A stretch of 45,473 bases of DNA from an uncultured Bacilli bacterium (GCA_947629235.1 CANRCX010000011.1:1-45473), one strand, 5' to 3'; counted from the first letter of the stretch, positions 7,409 to 16,201 are shown. Numbers and translations: made by a program. The notes: generated from the letters alone by a model not told the origin.

Positions 7409-8614
7409 ATGGACTTAAAAGAAAAGCTTATTATACTAGCAGATAGTGCTAAATATGATGCATCTTGTTCATCAAGCGGAAGTACTAGAAAAAATAATGG
7501 TGGCATTGGTAATGCTTCTGTAAGTGGAATATGTCATTCTTTTACTAGTGATGGAAGATGTATTTCTCTTCTTAAAATTCTTATGACTAATTGTTGTATT
7601 TTTGATTGTAAATATTGTATAAATAGAAGAAGTAATAATGTTAAAAGAGCAATATTTACAAAAGAAGAAATATGCAGTATTACTATGAATTTTTATAGAA
7701 GAAATTATATAGAAGGTTTATTTTTAAGTTCAGGTATTATTAAAAGTCCAGATTACACAATGACTCTATTAATTGAAACAATTGAAATGCTTAGAAACAA
7801 ATATCATTTTGGTGGATACATTCATTGTAAAGCAATACCCGGTGCTAGTGAAAACTTATTAAAGAAATTAGGTAGTCTTGTAGATAGATTAAGTGCAAAT
7901 ATTGAACTTCCTACAAACGAAGGATTAAAATTACTTGCTCAAAATAAAGATGCTAATAAAATAGAAAAAATAATGTCTTATGTTAAAGATAATAGAAGTT
8001 CAAAGTTTGTTCCAGCTGGTCAAAGCACTCAAATGATAATTGGTGCTACTAAAGAAAGTGATTTAGATATAATGACTAGAAGTAGTAATGTTTATAATAA
8101 CTATAAACTAAAAAGAGTATTTTATTCAGCATACATCCCAGTCAATAAAGATAAAATGCTACCTACTCTAGAAGTTCCACCATTAAAAAGAGAAAATAGA
8201 TTATATCAAGCAGACTGGCTACTTAGATATTATAATTTTAAAGTGAGTGACTTATTAAGTAAAGATAATCCCAATTTTAATTTACTTTTAGACCCAAAAG
8301 CAGATTGGGCACTTAGACATATAAATGAATTTCCAAAAGAAATAAATACTTGTTCATATTATGATTTATTAAAAGTACCTGGTATTGGTGTTACTTCTGC
8401 TAAAAGAATTATAGAATCAAGAAAATTGTTTAAAATAAAATTTGATGATTTAAAAAGAATGGGAATAGTTTTAAAAAGAGCTAAATATTTTATAACTTGT
8501 AGTGGTAAATATTTTATTGATAAAGATAATATTAATTCTTCATTTATAGAAAGAAATTTATTACTTGAAGATAATACAAATAAAACCACTATAGAACAAT
8601 TAACATTATTTTAA
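7409..8614 (+). CDS. Putative DNA modification/repair radical SAM protein
   Basis: This 401-aa protein belongs to the radical SAM group long annotated as putative DNA modification/repair (TIGR03916-like). The cluster-binding motif is CCIFDCKYC with Cys63, Cys67 and Cys70, which hold a 4Fe-4S centre that cleaves S-adenosylmethionine. The N-terminus has the family's SAKYDASCSSSGS segment. Residues ~310-350 contain a helix-hairpin-helix DNA-binding motif, LLKVPGIGVTSAKRIIES. The start is set by TTGGTGAT before the ATG at 7409 and by the promoter position. The next gene is its usual partner (DUF4130), starting one base after the stop. The chemical reaction is not established; a role in DNA lesion repair is inferred from family annotation and partners. 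Confidence 0.88.
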   Translation: MDLKEKLIILADSAKYDASCSSSGSTRKNNGGIGNASVSGICHSFTSDGRCISLLKILMTNCCIFDCKYCINRRSNNVKRAIFTKEEICSITMNFYRRNYIEGLFLSSGIIKSPDYTMTLLIETIEMLRNKYHFGGYIHCKAIPGASENLLKKLGSLVDRLSANIELPTNEGLKLLAQNKDANKIEKIMSYVKDNRSSKFVPAGQSTQMIIGATKESDLDIMTRSSNVYNNYKLKRVFYSAYIPVNKDKMLPTLEVPPLKRENRLYQADWLLRYYNFKVSDLLSKDNPNFNLLLDPKADWALRHINEFPKEINTCSYYDLLKVPGIGVTSAKRIIESRKLFKIKFDDLKRMGIVLKRAKYFITCSGKYFIDKDNINSSFIERNLLLEDNTNKTTIEQLTLF

Positions 8615-9379
8615 ATGAAAAATAAATCAGTATATTTATATGATGGTAGTTTTATAAATTTATTAAATTTAATTTATAAACTATATCAAAATAAAATTAT
8701 TCCCCTAGATATTAAAGACTATAATTATCAAGTTAATTTAATTGATAATGTTATAAATTTAAATATAGAAAGTGATGAAAAAATAATAGATAAAATAATT
8801 AGTAATTTAGGACTTCCTATATTTAATACAATATATAAATTATATTTATCAAATAATGATGATAAAGAATTATTAATGTTTTATTTTTTTGGTTATAGTA
8901 TCAAATATAAAAATAAAATATTTAATTTAAGAAATAATGAAATAATTACAAAAGTATTAAAAATAACTAAACATATAGGTAGTGAAAATCATAAATACAA
9001 AGGATTCTTAAGATTTAAAGAATTAAATAATAATGTTTTATATGCAGAAATATCACCTGATGATAATATACTTCCATTACTTGTTAACCATTTTAAAGAA
9101 AGACTTAAAAATGAACTATGGATAATTAAAGATACTAAAAGAAATATTATGGCTATTTATGATAAAATTAATGTTTATATAATTAATGCGAATGATATTG
9201 ATATTAATATAAAAGATTACTCTAATAGTGAAAAACAAATACAAGATTTATGGAAAACATTTTATAAAACAGTATCTATTAAAGAAAGAAGAAATGATAG
9301 ATGTAGAATAAATTTTATGCCTAAAAAATATTGGAAATATATAATAGAAATAGGAGATGGAAATGAAAAAAGTAGTTAA
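8615..9379 (+). CDS. DUF4130 / probable DNA repair protein (TIGR03915-like)
   Basis: The 254-aa protein begins with YLYDGSFINLLNLIY and carries the whole DUF4130 pattern: HKYKGFLRFKEL, YAEISPDDNILPLLVNHF, WIIKDTKRNIMAIYD, WKTFYKTVSIKERRN and FMPKKYWKYI. This family is regularly paired with the radical SAM protein, as here, and is related to a UDG-like fold in some annotations. No membrane segment is visible. No ribosome site precedes its ATG, which directly follows the upstream TAA, so translation is probably coupled. Its last 17 bases overlap the chaperonin-like gene. The activity is unproven; the pair is likely a repair module. Confidence 0.85.
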   Translation: MKNKSVYLYDGSFINLLNLIYKLYQNKIIPLDIKDYNYQVNLIDNVINLNIESDEKIIDKIISNLGLPIFNTIYKLYLSNNDDKELLMFYFFGYSIKYKNKIFNLRNNEIITKVLKITKHIGSENHKYKGFLRFKELNNNVLYAEISPDDNILPLLVNHFKERLKNELWIIKDTKRNIMAIYDKINVYIINANDIDINIKDYSNSEKQIQDLWKTFYKTVSIKERRNDRCRINFMPKKYWKYIIEIGDGNEKSS

Positions 9380-10889
9380 TGGTAATATATTAAGAGATAA
9401 AATGAATGAAGCAATTGATTTACTATGTGATACAGTTAAAACTACACTTGGTCCAAAAGGAAGCAATGTTATTATTGATCACTCTGCATTTAGTCCATTT
9501 ATTACAAATGATGGTGTTACGATTGCTAATAACATTGAAAGTGAAGATGAAGTTATTAATACTATTTTAAATTTAGCAAAAGAATCTTCAATAAATACAA
9601 ATGATTTAGTTGGAGATGGAACAACTACTACCCTAGTATTATTACAAAGTATATATAAAAATGGAATTAAAGAATTAAATAATATAAGTCCAATTATATT
9701 AAAAGATGAATTATTTTCATCTCTTGAAAATATAACTAATTTATTAAAGAGTATTTCATTTAAAGCTAATAAAAAAGAATTATTAAGTATTGCTACTACT
9801 TCTTCTAATTCTTCTACAATTGGTAAAATAGTTAGTGATGTATACTCTAAAGTTAATAATAAAAATATGATTAAAGTTACTGAAAGTGATAATGAAAAAA
9901 CAAATATTATATATAAAAAAGGATATATTATAGATTCACTTTTATCTTCTGCTTATTTTCTAAAAGACTTACCAAGTGTTAGTTTAAATAATGCTTATGT
10001 TTTAATAGTAAATGATTACTTAGATAATGTTGATGATATAGCAAATATATTAAATGAAGTAATTAAAACTAAAACTCCATTAATACTTCTTTCAGAAGAT
10101 TATAGTGATATGTTTACAGAAGAAATCATTAGTTTAAATATGCAAGGAATATTAAATGCATATTTATTAAAACACCCTGGTTATGGATTTGAAAAAATTG
10201 TTACATTAGAAGATATTGCTTTAATTACAAATGCTAGTATTACAAATAAAGAAAATATTAAATTAAATCATTTAGGTAAAATTGATAATGTAACTATAAA
10301 TAATAATGAAATAATATTTAATTTTAAAGAAAATGATAAAATTAATAAAAAAATAAATGAAATAAAAAAGTTAGAAAGTAATGACTTTAATAATAAAAGA
10401 TTATCTATGCTTACATCTATGAGTGTTGAAATACAAGTTGGTGGTTTTACAACAACTGAAAAAAGAGAAAAGAAACTGAGATATGATGACGCGATATGTG
10501 CTGTATTTTCTTCATCAAATGGAATACTTTTAGGAAGTGGAATTAGTTTATATCAAATTAGTGAACAATTAGATGAAAGTACTATAGCAAATAAAATATT
10601 AAAAACATCTCTTAAAAGTCCATTTGAACAAATTATTTTAAATGCAGGACTTGATGAAAATAAAATTATTAGTGAAATTAAAAAATCTAATTATAAAAAA
10701 GTATATAACATATTAAAAGAAAAATATGAAAGTATAGATAATACTAGTGTAATTGATACTTATGATGTCGTTATTAATTCACTTAAAAATGCTATATCAA
10801 TATCATCTATGTTACTTACAACAACTAGTTTAGTAATAAATGAATATCAAAATAATTTAAATGAGTTAAAAGAATATGGTAATATTTAA
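9363..10889 (+). CDS. Divergent GroEL-like (Cpn60) chaperonin
   Basis: The 508-aa protein aligns by eye along the whole of GroEL (~545 aa). The N-terminal part has VKTTLGPKGSNV and ITNDGVTIANNI. The ATP loop is VGDGTTTT with Asp85 (GroEL Asp87). The late catalytic Asp376 is in RYDDAICAV (GroEL Asp398), preceded by VEIQVGG. NAGLDENKI and SLKNAISISSMLLTT follow in the second equatorial half. ATPase residues are therefore kept. The substrate-binding apical segment is shortened and altered (GYIIDSLLSSAYF instead of GYLSPYF), the C-terminal GGM tail is missing, and no groES is adjacent. TAGGAG before the ATG at 9363 sets the start. It overlaps the repair gene upstream by 17 bases. I think it is a specialised paralogue, not the housekeeping GroEL. 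Confidence 0.85.
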   Translation: MKKVVNGNILRDKMNEAIDLLCDTVKTTLGPKGSNVIIDHSAFSPFITNDGVTIANNIESEDEVINTILNLAKESSINTNDLVGDGTTTTLVLLQSIYKNGIKELNNISPIILKDELFSSLENITNLLKSISFKANKKELLSIATTSSNSSTIGKIVSDVYSKVNNKNMIKVTESDNEKTNIIYKKGYIIDSLLSSAYFLKDLPSVSLNNAYVLIVNDYLDNVDDIANILNEVIKTKTPLILLSEDYSDMFTEEIISLNMQGILNAYLLKHPGYGFEKIVTLEDIALITNASITNKENIKLNHLGKIDNVTINNNEIIFNFKENDKINKKINEIKKLESNDFNNKRLSMLTSMSVEIQVGGFTTTEKREKKLRYDDAICAVFSSSNGILLGSGISLYQISEQLDESTIANKILKTSLKSPFEQIILNAGLDENKIISEIKKSNYKKVYNILKEKYESIDNTSVIDTYDVVINSLKNAISISSMLLTTTSLVINEYQNNLNELKEYGNI

Positions 10890-10930
10890 ATAAATTAGTA
10901 GTTTTTATCCATAATATTAATGGTGATATT

Positions 10931-12400
10931 ATGAAATACAAAAGTATATGGTTAGATAATGATTTAAATAAAAATATTCATAGTCTTGATAAAGATATTT
11001 CTTTAGATGTATTAATTATTGGTGGTGGCCTTAGTGGACTTAATACACTTTATCATTTAAAAGATACAAATCTTAATGCTGCACTTGTTGATGCGTCATT
11101 AGTTGGTAGTGGTGTTAGTGGTCACTCTACTGGTAAAATAACTTATTTACAAGAATTAATATATCAAGATCTAACTAAAACTTATAATAAAAATGTTGCT
11201 AAAAAATATTATCAAAGTCAAATTACAGGACTTAATAATCTTGTAAAAACAATTCTAAAAGAAAAAATAAAATGTGATTTAGATAAAGTAGATTCTTATG
11301 TTTTTACAACTAATAAAGATGAAATTAAAAATATTAGAACTGAAAAAGAAATACTTGAAAGCTTTAATGTTAAAGTAGAAGAAAGATTTGGTAATATTGA
11401 AAATTTAAATAGTACTTATTCTATTAAAGTAAGTGATACTTATGTATTTCATCCTGTTAAATATTTATATGCTCTTAAAAATATATGTTTAAAAGCAAAA
11501 AAAGAAATTTATGAAAATACTAAAATCATTAATATTGAAAAAAGTGATAATGAATATATTTGTAAGACTGATAAATATACTATAACTGCTAAAAAGGTAG
11601 TCTTTGCAGGACACTACCCTTTCTTTACTATTCCTTTTTTATCTCCACTTAAATTTAACATAGAAAAATCATATATTACAGCTTCTCTTAGTAAATATAA
11701 AAAATATTCATTAATTACTTCTAAAAATCCTTGTAAATCTATAAGATTTCATAAAGATAAAAATGAATATAAAATATTTTTGACCAATTCAAATAAAATT
11801 TGTAATGAATTAGATGAAAAAAAGAATTTTGATAATTTAATTAACAAATCACATTCATTAAACTTAAATCCAGAATATATTTGGAAAAATGATGATATTA
11901 TGTCAGTTGATAAGCTACCATATATAGGAAGATTAGAAAGTGACAATGATAACTTTTTAATTGCTACTGCTTATAATACTTGGGGAATGATTAATTCTTA
12001 TATTGCTGGTGAAATTATAAGTGATATTATTTTAAATAAACACATTCAATTTGAAAATTTATTTAACCCACTTAGAATAAAAGGATTAAGTGCATTACCA
12101 AAGTATGCAGATAATATATTTAGTAATATGAAAGGATTTGCTAAGAGCAAAATTCAAAGAAATAAAAATTGGTATTCAAATAATGTAAAAATTAAAAATA
12201 TAAATGGTATTAATGTAGGAATATATAAAGAGAATAATAAAACTTATAAAGTTAATACAAAATGTCCACATTTAGGTTGTAGTTTAATATTTAATGAAAA
12301 AGAAAAGACATGGGATTGTCCATGTCATGCTTCAAGATTTGATATAAATGGTAAATGTATAAAAGGACCTAGTAAATATAATATTAGTTATAAAGAATAA
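10931..12400 (+). CDS. FAD-dependent oxidoreductase fused to Rieske 2Fe-2S domain (YhfW-like)
   Basis: Residues ~20-370 are a DAO-type flavoprotein with the FAD loop LIIGGGLSGLNTLYHL and the GSGVSGHSTGKITY segment typical of this family. Residues ~415-489 form a Rieske domain: CPHLGC (Cys445, His447, Cys450) and CPCHASRF (Cys463, Cys465, His466). They carry two Cys and two His cluster ligands plus the disulfide pair. The architecture and length (489 aa) match B. subtilis YhfW. It is cytoplasmic. The electron donor and substrate are unknown. GGTGAT precedes the ATG, 42 bases after the chaperonin gene, so it may be the last gene of that operon. It converges with the DNA ligase gene with one base between stops. 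Confidence 0.87.
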   Translation: MKYKSIWLDNDLNKNIHSLDKDISLDVLIIGGGLSGLNTLYHLKDTNLNAALVDASLVGSGVSGHSTGKITYLQELIYQDLTKTYNKNVAKKYYQSQITGLNNLVKTILKEKIKCDLDKVDSYVFTTNKDEIKNIRTEKEILESFNVKVEERFGNIENLNSTYSIKVSDTYVFHPVKYLYALKNICLKAKKEIYENTKIINIEKSDNEYICKTDKYTITAKKVVFAGHYPFFTIPFLSPLKFNIEKSYITASLSKYKKYSLITSKNPCKSIRFHKDKNEYKIFLTNSNKICNELDEKKNFDNLINKSHSLNLNPEYIWKNDDIMSVDKLPYIGRLESDNDNFLIATAYNTWGMINSYIAGEIISDIILNKHIQFENLFNPLRIKGLSALPKYADNIFSNMKGFAKSKIQRNKNWYSNNVKIKNINGINVGIYKENNKTYKVNTKCPHLGCSLIFNEKEKTWDCPCHASRFDINGKCIKGPSKYNISYKE

Positions 12401-12401
12401 A

Positions 12402-13292
12402 TTATTTAACTTCACTTATAAATATTGGTTGTCTTAAATGATTAGATTTTGTTCTTTCTAAATATTTAACTTTACATTTATATTTAGGATTAATATAAGT
12501 ATTTTCTTCATTATAATCTTCAAATGGGCTTTTAGTAGATTTTAATTTTTTTAATTTTTGATAAAGTTCTTTTTTCTTTGCCATACTAACTTTACCTATA
12601 AATTCAAATCTTTTATTTTTTATTTCACCTAAAACTAATGAAATAACATTACTATTCTTTTTTTCATTATAACCACAAATATAAAAATTACCACTTTTTA
12701 AATTTTTAATTTTAATCCAATTATAATTTCTATCATTTATTATATATTTACTATCTTTCTTTTTAGCAATTATTCCTTCTAATCCAAGCTTAACTACTTT
12801 TTTAAATAAATCAATTCCAGTTTCTTCTATATATTTATTTTTAATAAATACATCATTATCTTTATATTTACTAAGTATTTCTTTTCTCTTCATTAAATCT
12901 AAATTAGTTAAATCTTTATTTTCATAAAGTATATCAAAACATACAAACTCTACTTTCATTTCTTTACTATAAGTTTTAATAGTGTTTTCATTTTTTAATC
13001 TAAATCTTTCTTGAAGTTTTTGAAATGATGGTTTATTATTATCAAATACTACTATTTCACCATCAAATATTACATTTTTATTAACAATATTTTTAATTGA
13101 TTGAAGTTCTGGATATAGATGTGTAATATCATAATAATTTCTACTTTTAATTATAACTTTTTTTGGACTTGCGAATACTAATGCTCTTTGACCATCAAAT
13201 TTAAGTTCAAATATATAATCTTTTGAGTTAAATGGTTTTTCTATTTCTTTAAGCAACATTGGAGAGAATTTTTTATTTTTCCATATATTCAT
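12402..13292 (-). CDS. ATP-dependent DNA ligase of the NHEJ system
   Basis: This 296-aa enzyme has only the nucleotidyltransferase and OB domains of LigD-type ligases. Motif I is ELKFDGQRA with the AMP-accepting Lys31. Other ligase motifs visible are KSRNYYDITHLYPEL, FDGEIVVFD, FVCFDILYENK, EGIIAKKKDSKYI and WIKIKNLK. No polymerase or nuclease domain of full LigD is present. The ATG overlaps the Ku stop by one base (TAATG), so both come from one mRNA. Together with Ku it seals double-strand breaks by end joining, probably important in spores or stationary cells. It could also act in other repair. Confidence 0.92.
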   Translation of the reverse strand: MNIWKNKKFSPMLLKEIEKPFNSKDYIFELKFDGQRALVFASPKKVIIKSRNYYDITHLYPELQSIKNIVNKNVIFDGEIVVFDNNKPSFQKLQERFRLKNENTIKTYSKEMKVEFVCFDILYENKDLTNLDLMKRKEILSKYKDNDVFIKNKYIEETGIDLFKKVVKLGLEGIIAKKKDSKYIINDRNYNWIKIKNLKSGNFYICGYNEKKNSNVISLVLGEIKNKRFEFIGKVSMAKKKELYQKLKKLKSTKSPFEDYNEENTYINPKYKCKVKYLERTKSNHLRQPIFISEVK

Positions 13293-14038
13293 TATTTCTG
13301 TTTTAAACTTTTTTCAAGTGCTTCAAATAAATCACTAACACTTTGTTTTTTACCTTTCCTTACACTCTTTACTTTTTTACCATTTAACTTATCTTTAATA
13401 GCTTCTTTTATATTATTTTGGTATTCATCTTGATATTTATTTGGTTCAAATTTACTACTTCTTTGTTCAATTAATTTAATTGCTAAATCAAGTTCTTTTG
13501 GATCTACTTTTTCATCTATTTCTTCATCTGGCATAAATACTTCTTCATGAAAAAATAATGTAGTCATAATAATACCATGTTTAGTAAATCTTAATATACA
13601 ATAATAAAATTTACTACCAATAACAGTTTTAGCAAGTGCTACTTTTTTTACTTTTTTAAGTGCTTCACAAAAAAGATTATAAGCTTTAGAAGATTTTTCT
13701 GTTTCTAAAATATAACTTTTTTCATAATATACAGGATCTATTTGTGATATATCAACAAAAGATACTATTTCTATTTCTTTTTCATTTTCAGGTTTTAATT
13801 TTGATAATTCTTCTTTATTAAATATAATATATTTATCTTTTTCATATTCATATCCCTTAATAATATCTTTTTCTTTTAAATCACTTTTACAATGTGTACA
13901 ATATTTTATATATTTAACTCTATTCATACACTTCTTATGCAATTGATTAAAAGATGTATCATTATTTCTAATTAATGGATTCATTATTATAGGAATATTA
14001 ACAAGTCCAAAAGAAATATTACTATGTACATTTGGCAT
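13292..14038 (-). CDS. ku: Ku protein (non-homologous end joining)
   Basis: The 248-aa protein has the bacterial Ku core from NISFGLVNIPI (residue ~6) through the HKKCMNRVKYIKYC zinc-like region and the beta-barrel (YIFNKEELSKLKPE, LETEKSSKAYNLF) to SKFEPNKYQDEY. It ends in a short Lys-rich tail. Ku rings hold broken DNA ends and recruit the ligase encoded next. The ATG at 14038 follows AATGGTGAAG; upstream ATGs in frame lie before this site and are not used. Two promoters on this strand lie upstream, the farther one making a leader that begins with a hairpin. Length and partner gene are typical. Confidence 0.93.
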   Translation of the reverse strand: MPNVHSNISFGLVNIPIIMNPLIRNNDTSFNQLHKKCMNRVKYIKYCTHCKSDLKEKDIIKGYEYEKDKYIIFNKEELSKLKPENEKEIEIVSFVDISQIDPVYYEKSYILETEKSSKAYNLFCEALKKVKKVALAKTVIGSKFYYCILRFTKHGIIMTTLFFHEEVFMPDEEIDEKVDPKELDLAIKLIEQRSSKFEPNKYQDEYQNNIKEAIKDKLNGKKVKSVRKGKKQSVSDLFEALEKSLKQK

Positions 14039-14075
14039 AATCTTCACCATTTTTATTATTCTCATAATGAGCTTA

Positions 14076-14104
14076 ATTATACTTGAAGAAAATAAAAAAG
14101 TTAA
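14076..14104 (-). promoter_or_regulatory. Proximal sigma-A promoter for ku-ligase
   Basis: On the minus strand TTAACT (14104-14099), a 17-base spacer and TATAAT (14081-14076) lie 37 bases before the Ku start codon. The ribosome site follows within the transcript. Confidence 0.55.
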
Positions 14105-14137
14105 ACACTTATTAAAAGCATTTAAGATATAAAACCA

Positions 14138-14196
14138 CAGTAAAGGCTCTTATCCTTCACTGCTTTCATTATAAAAGATAATGATTTAAAAGTCAA
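14138..14196 (-). promoter_or_regulatory. Distal promoter and 5' leader hairpin for ku
   Basis: On the minus strand TTGACT (14196-14191), a 17-base spacer and TATAAT (14173-14168) form a strong promoter. The expected start (~14162) is at the first base of a hairpin: CAGTGAAGG (14162-14154), a 7-base loop, then CCTTTACTG (14146-14138) with one G-U pair. TGGTTTTAT follows. The hairpin could protect the 5' end of the ku mRNA or stop most transcripts early. Confidence 0.5.
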
Positions 14197-14206
14197 ATTA
14201 TAATTA

Positions 14207-14234
14207 AAGCTATTAACAATTTTGTTAATAGCTT
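14207..14234 (-). terminator. Terminator of the CPBP protease operon
   Basis: AAGCTATTAACA (14207-14218) and TGTTAATAGCTT (14223-14234) form a perfect 12-bp stem with a 4-base loop just beyond the protease stop. The following T run is short (TTAATTATAA on the minus strand). Confidence 0.6.
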
Positions 14235-14240
14235 ATTATT

Positions 14241-15674
14241 TTATTCATCTCTATTTAATATAGACATTTTATCTTCTGAAATTAACATATAATATCCATA
14301 ATCTGGATTAAATGCTGTAACATATGAAATATCTTTTTCACGATCATTAATAACTAGTAATTCTGATACATCAGATAATAAATATTTTTTCATTCCATCT
14401 TTTATATTATTCATAAATGTATTTTCATTTGTTATATCTTCTTTTTTAATATATTTATAGAATAAGAATGGATTAGTATTATCTATATAATCTATATATG
14501 CAAGAACAAAATAATCTTTTTCTTCCATTATAATATAGTCATATAAATATTCACATTCAAATTCAATAGAATATTTTGTATTTAAATTAGTTAATACTAA
14601 ATTAGAGTCATCATTAACTTCTAATTTAAAATTATAATTTTCTTCACTAATATTTGCTTCAGCATTTGAATCACTATTTTGATTATTTAGAATTTGTCTA
14701 GTATGTTTAATATAATAATCTTCATAATTATCTGTTATTAAAGAATAATTGTCTAATTTATAACTATCAAATGTATATTCATCACCCATTTTAGATCCAG
14801 TACTAGTAGTGCCAACTAAAAATACTAAATATAAAACTATACTTATACATGCTAATAAAATTACAGTCTTCTTTTTAGGTGTACTATCTATATCTTTAAC
14901 ATAAGGAATCATATTTAATAATTCTGCTGCTGCCATTAATATAGTAAAAATAACACTAATTGCTGAAATAATTGAAGTTGTTTCAACTGTTGATGTAACT
15001 GGTGCAATTAATGATAAATATATTGAAAAATCCCAAAATGCATGTAATAATATAACACTCCAAATATTTTTTGTTTTGTAATAAATTATACCAAACATAA
15101 TTCCAGTTCCAGCTGCTCCTATAACTTGTGTTATTGTTGATATAAGATCTTGACCATATAGTACATTAGAAAAATGCAAAACCCCAAAAATAAGTCCACT
15201 GACTATTATAGAATACCAAACACCCTTTTTAGTATCACCGAATCGTTCTAAAAATTCATTTAATAACCATCCACGGCATAAAAATTCTTCAGCTACACCA
15301 ATAAAAAAGCAACCTATAATTAAATTAATAATTGAAAGTCCACCATGCATTATTCCATTTAAGCCACCTGCTAGAAGTATAATTAAAACTCCACCAATTA
15401 TATAATAAATTCCATAAAATAAACCTTTTGTAATTTTTTCACTTTTTTGAGTAAATACATAAGAATTTTTAAATATTAACATTACTATTAATACTAATAA
15501 TGCTAATATTGCTTCAGTTATAACTAAATTTCCTTGTGGATAATATGCTAAAGAATTCAATATTATTGTTGATCCATAACCCCAAATAATTAGCTCTGTT
15601 ATTATAAAAAAAGCTATTAACATAAATATAGTATATAAAACTATATTTGGTTTTTTCTTCTCTTTTCCATCCAT
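14241..15674 (-). CDS. CPBP (CAAX/Abi) family intramembrane protease
   Basis: The 477-aa membrane protein has about eight hydrophobic segments in the first ~300 residues. The CPBP motifs are AEEFLCRG (Glu129, Glu130, Arg134), FGVLHFSN (His167) and LLHAFWDF (His211, Asp215). These form the active site of Rce1-like glutamic intramembrane proteases, which in bacteria act in prenyl-independent processing, immunity or stress. A final ~165-residue soluble domain, poor in motifs and probably outside the cell, is larger than usual for the family. It begins 5 bases after the stop of the small membrane protein upstream and is cotranscribed with it. The substrate is unknown. Confidence 0.85.
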   Translation of the reverse strand: MDGKEKKKPNIVLYTIFMLIAFFIITELIIWGYGSTIILNSLAYYPQGNLVITEAILALLVLIVMLIFKNSYVFTQKSEKITKGLFYGIYYIIGGVLIILLAGGLNGIMHGGLSIINLIIGCFFIGVAEEFLCRGWLLNEFLERFGDTKKGVWYSIIVSGLIFGVLHFSNVLYGQDLISTITQVIGAAGTGIMFGIIYYKTKNIWSVILLHAFWDFSIYLSLIAPVTSTVETTSIISAISVIFTILMAAAELLNMIPYVKDIDSTPKKKTVILLACISIVLYLVFLVGTTSTGSKMGDEYTFDSYKLDNYSLITDNYEDYYIKHTRQILNNQNSDSNAEANISEENYNFKLEVNDDSNLVLTNLNTKYSIEFECEYLYDYIIMEEKDYFVLAYIDYIDNTNPFLFYKYIKKEDITNENTFMNNIKDGMKKYLLSDVSELLVINDREKDISYVTAFNPDYGYYMLISEDKMSILNRDE

Positions 15675-15679
15675 AAAAA

Positions 15680-16063
15680 TTAATTTCCTTCCTTCATTTG
15701 ATTTTCATTTAAAGATTCAATAGGTACTTGTACTTCTACTCCTGAATAAGTACAAGTAGCTGTTCCATCATTATTATCAACACAATTTTCAAGATTTTGA
15801 ATTAAATATAATCCAGATATACCTAAAACTAAAATAATTATACAAATAATACCTATAATAATTCCTGCTAATGATAAACCTTTAGCTTCTTTAAAAGCAA
15901 TAAATCCTAATATTACACCAACTATTGCAAAAAATAATCCTATAATTGATAAAATTAAAATATTACTACTACCTGCAAATAAAAATGGAAATATAGATAA
16001 TATTGATAAAACTAATGATAGAATTGCTAATGTTTTCTTTTTTATAGATATTCCTCCTTTCAA
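15680..16063 (-). CDS. Small DUF4190-like membrane protein
   Basis: This protein has three hydrophobic segments (KKKTLAILSLVLSILSIFPF, IIGLFFAIVGVILGFIAF, SLAGIIIGIICIIILVLGI) with the repeated GL/SLVL pattern of DUF4190-like proteins. A ~40-residue tail outside follows, with two Cys that could pair. The start is odd. A strong AAAGGAGG site (16060-16053) sits seven bases before an ATA codon at 16045-16043. The only standard in-frame start, TTG at 16063, lies upstream of the ribosome site and would be blocked by it. I keep 16063 as the outer limit, but the protein probably begins at the ATA (121 aa). It is the first gene of the CPBP operon. Confidence 0.7.
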   Translation of the reverse strand: MKGGISIKKKTLAILSLVLSILSIFPFLFAGSSNILILSIIGLFFAIVGVILGFIAFKEAKGLSLAGIIIGIICIIILVLGISGLYLIQNLENCVDNNDGTATCTYSGVEVQVPIESLNENQMKEGN

Positions 16064-16141
16064 AACAAGAAGATGATAGATTAATTAAGAAAATATAACA
16101 AATTTTATAAATTATTTCTGCTACCTACTATCTTCATTATA

Positions 16142-16170
16142 ATTATATCTTTTTATCAAATAATTGTCCA
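16142..16170 (-). promoter_or_regulatory. Sigma-A promoter of the DUF4190-CPBP operon
   Basis: On the minus strand TGGACA (16170-16165), a 17-base spacer and TATAAT (16147-16142) are near consensus. The ~80-base leader starts with GAAGATAG and later holds CTATCATCTTC, so its ends can pair imperfectly. Confidence 0.7.
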
Positions 16171-16201
16171 TAAAAAAATAATCTAGAAATTCTAAATTAT
16201 T
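16171..16201 (-). terminator. Terminator of mscL
   Basis: An 11-bp stem (16201-16191 with 16187-16177, one G-U pair, 3-base loop) runs into a T tract on the minus strand. The stem includes the mscL stop codon. Confidence 0.75.
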
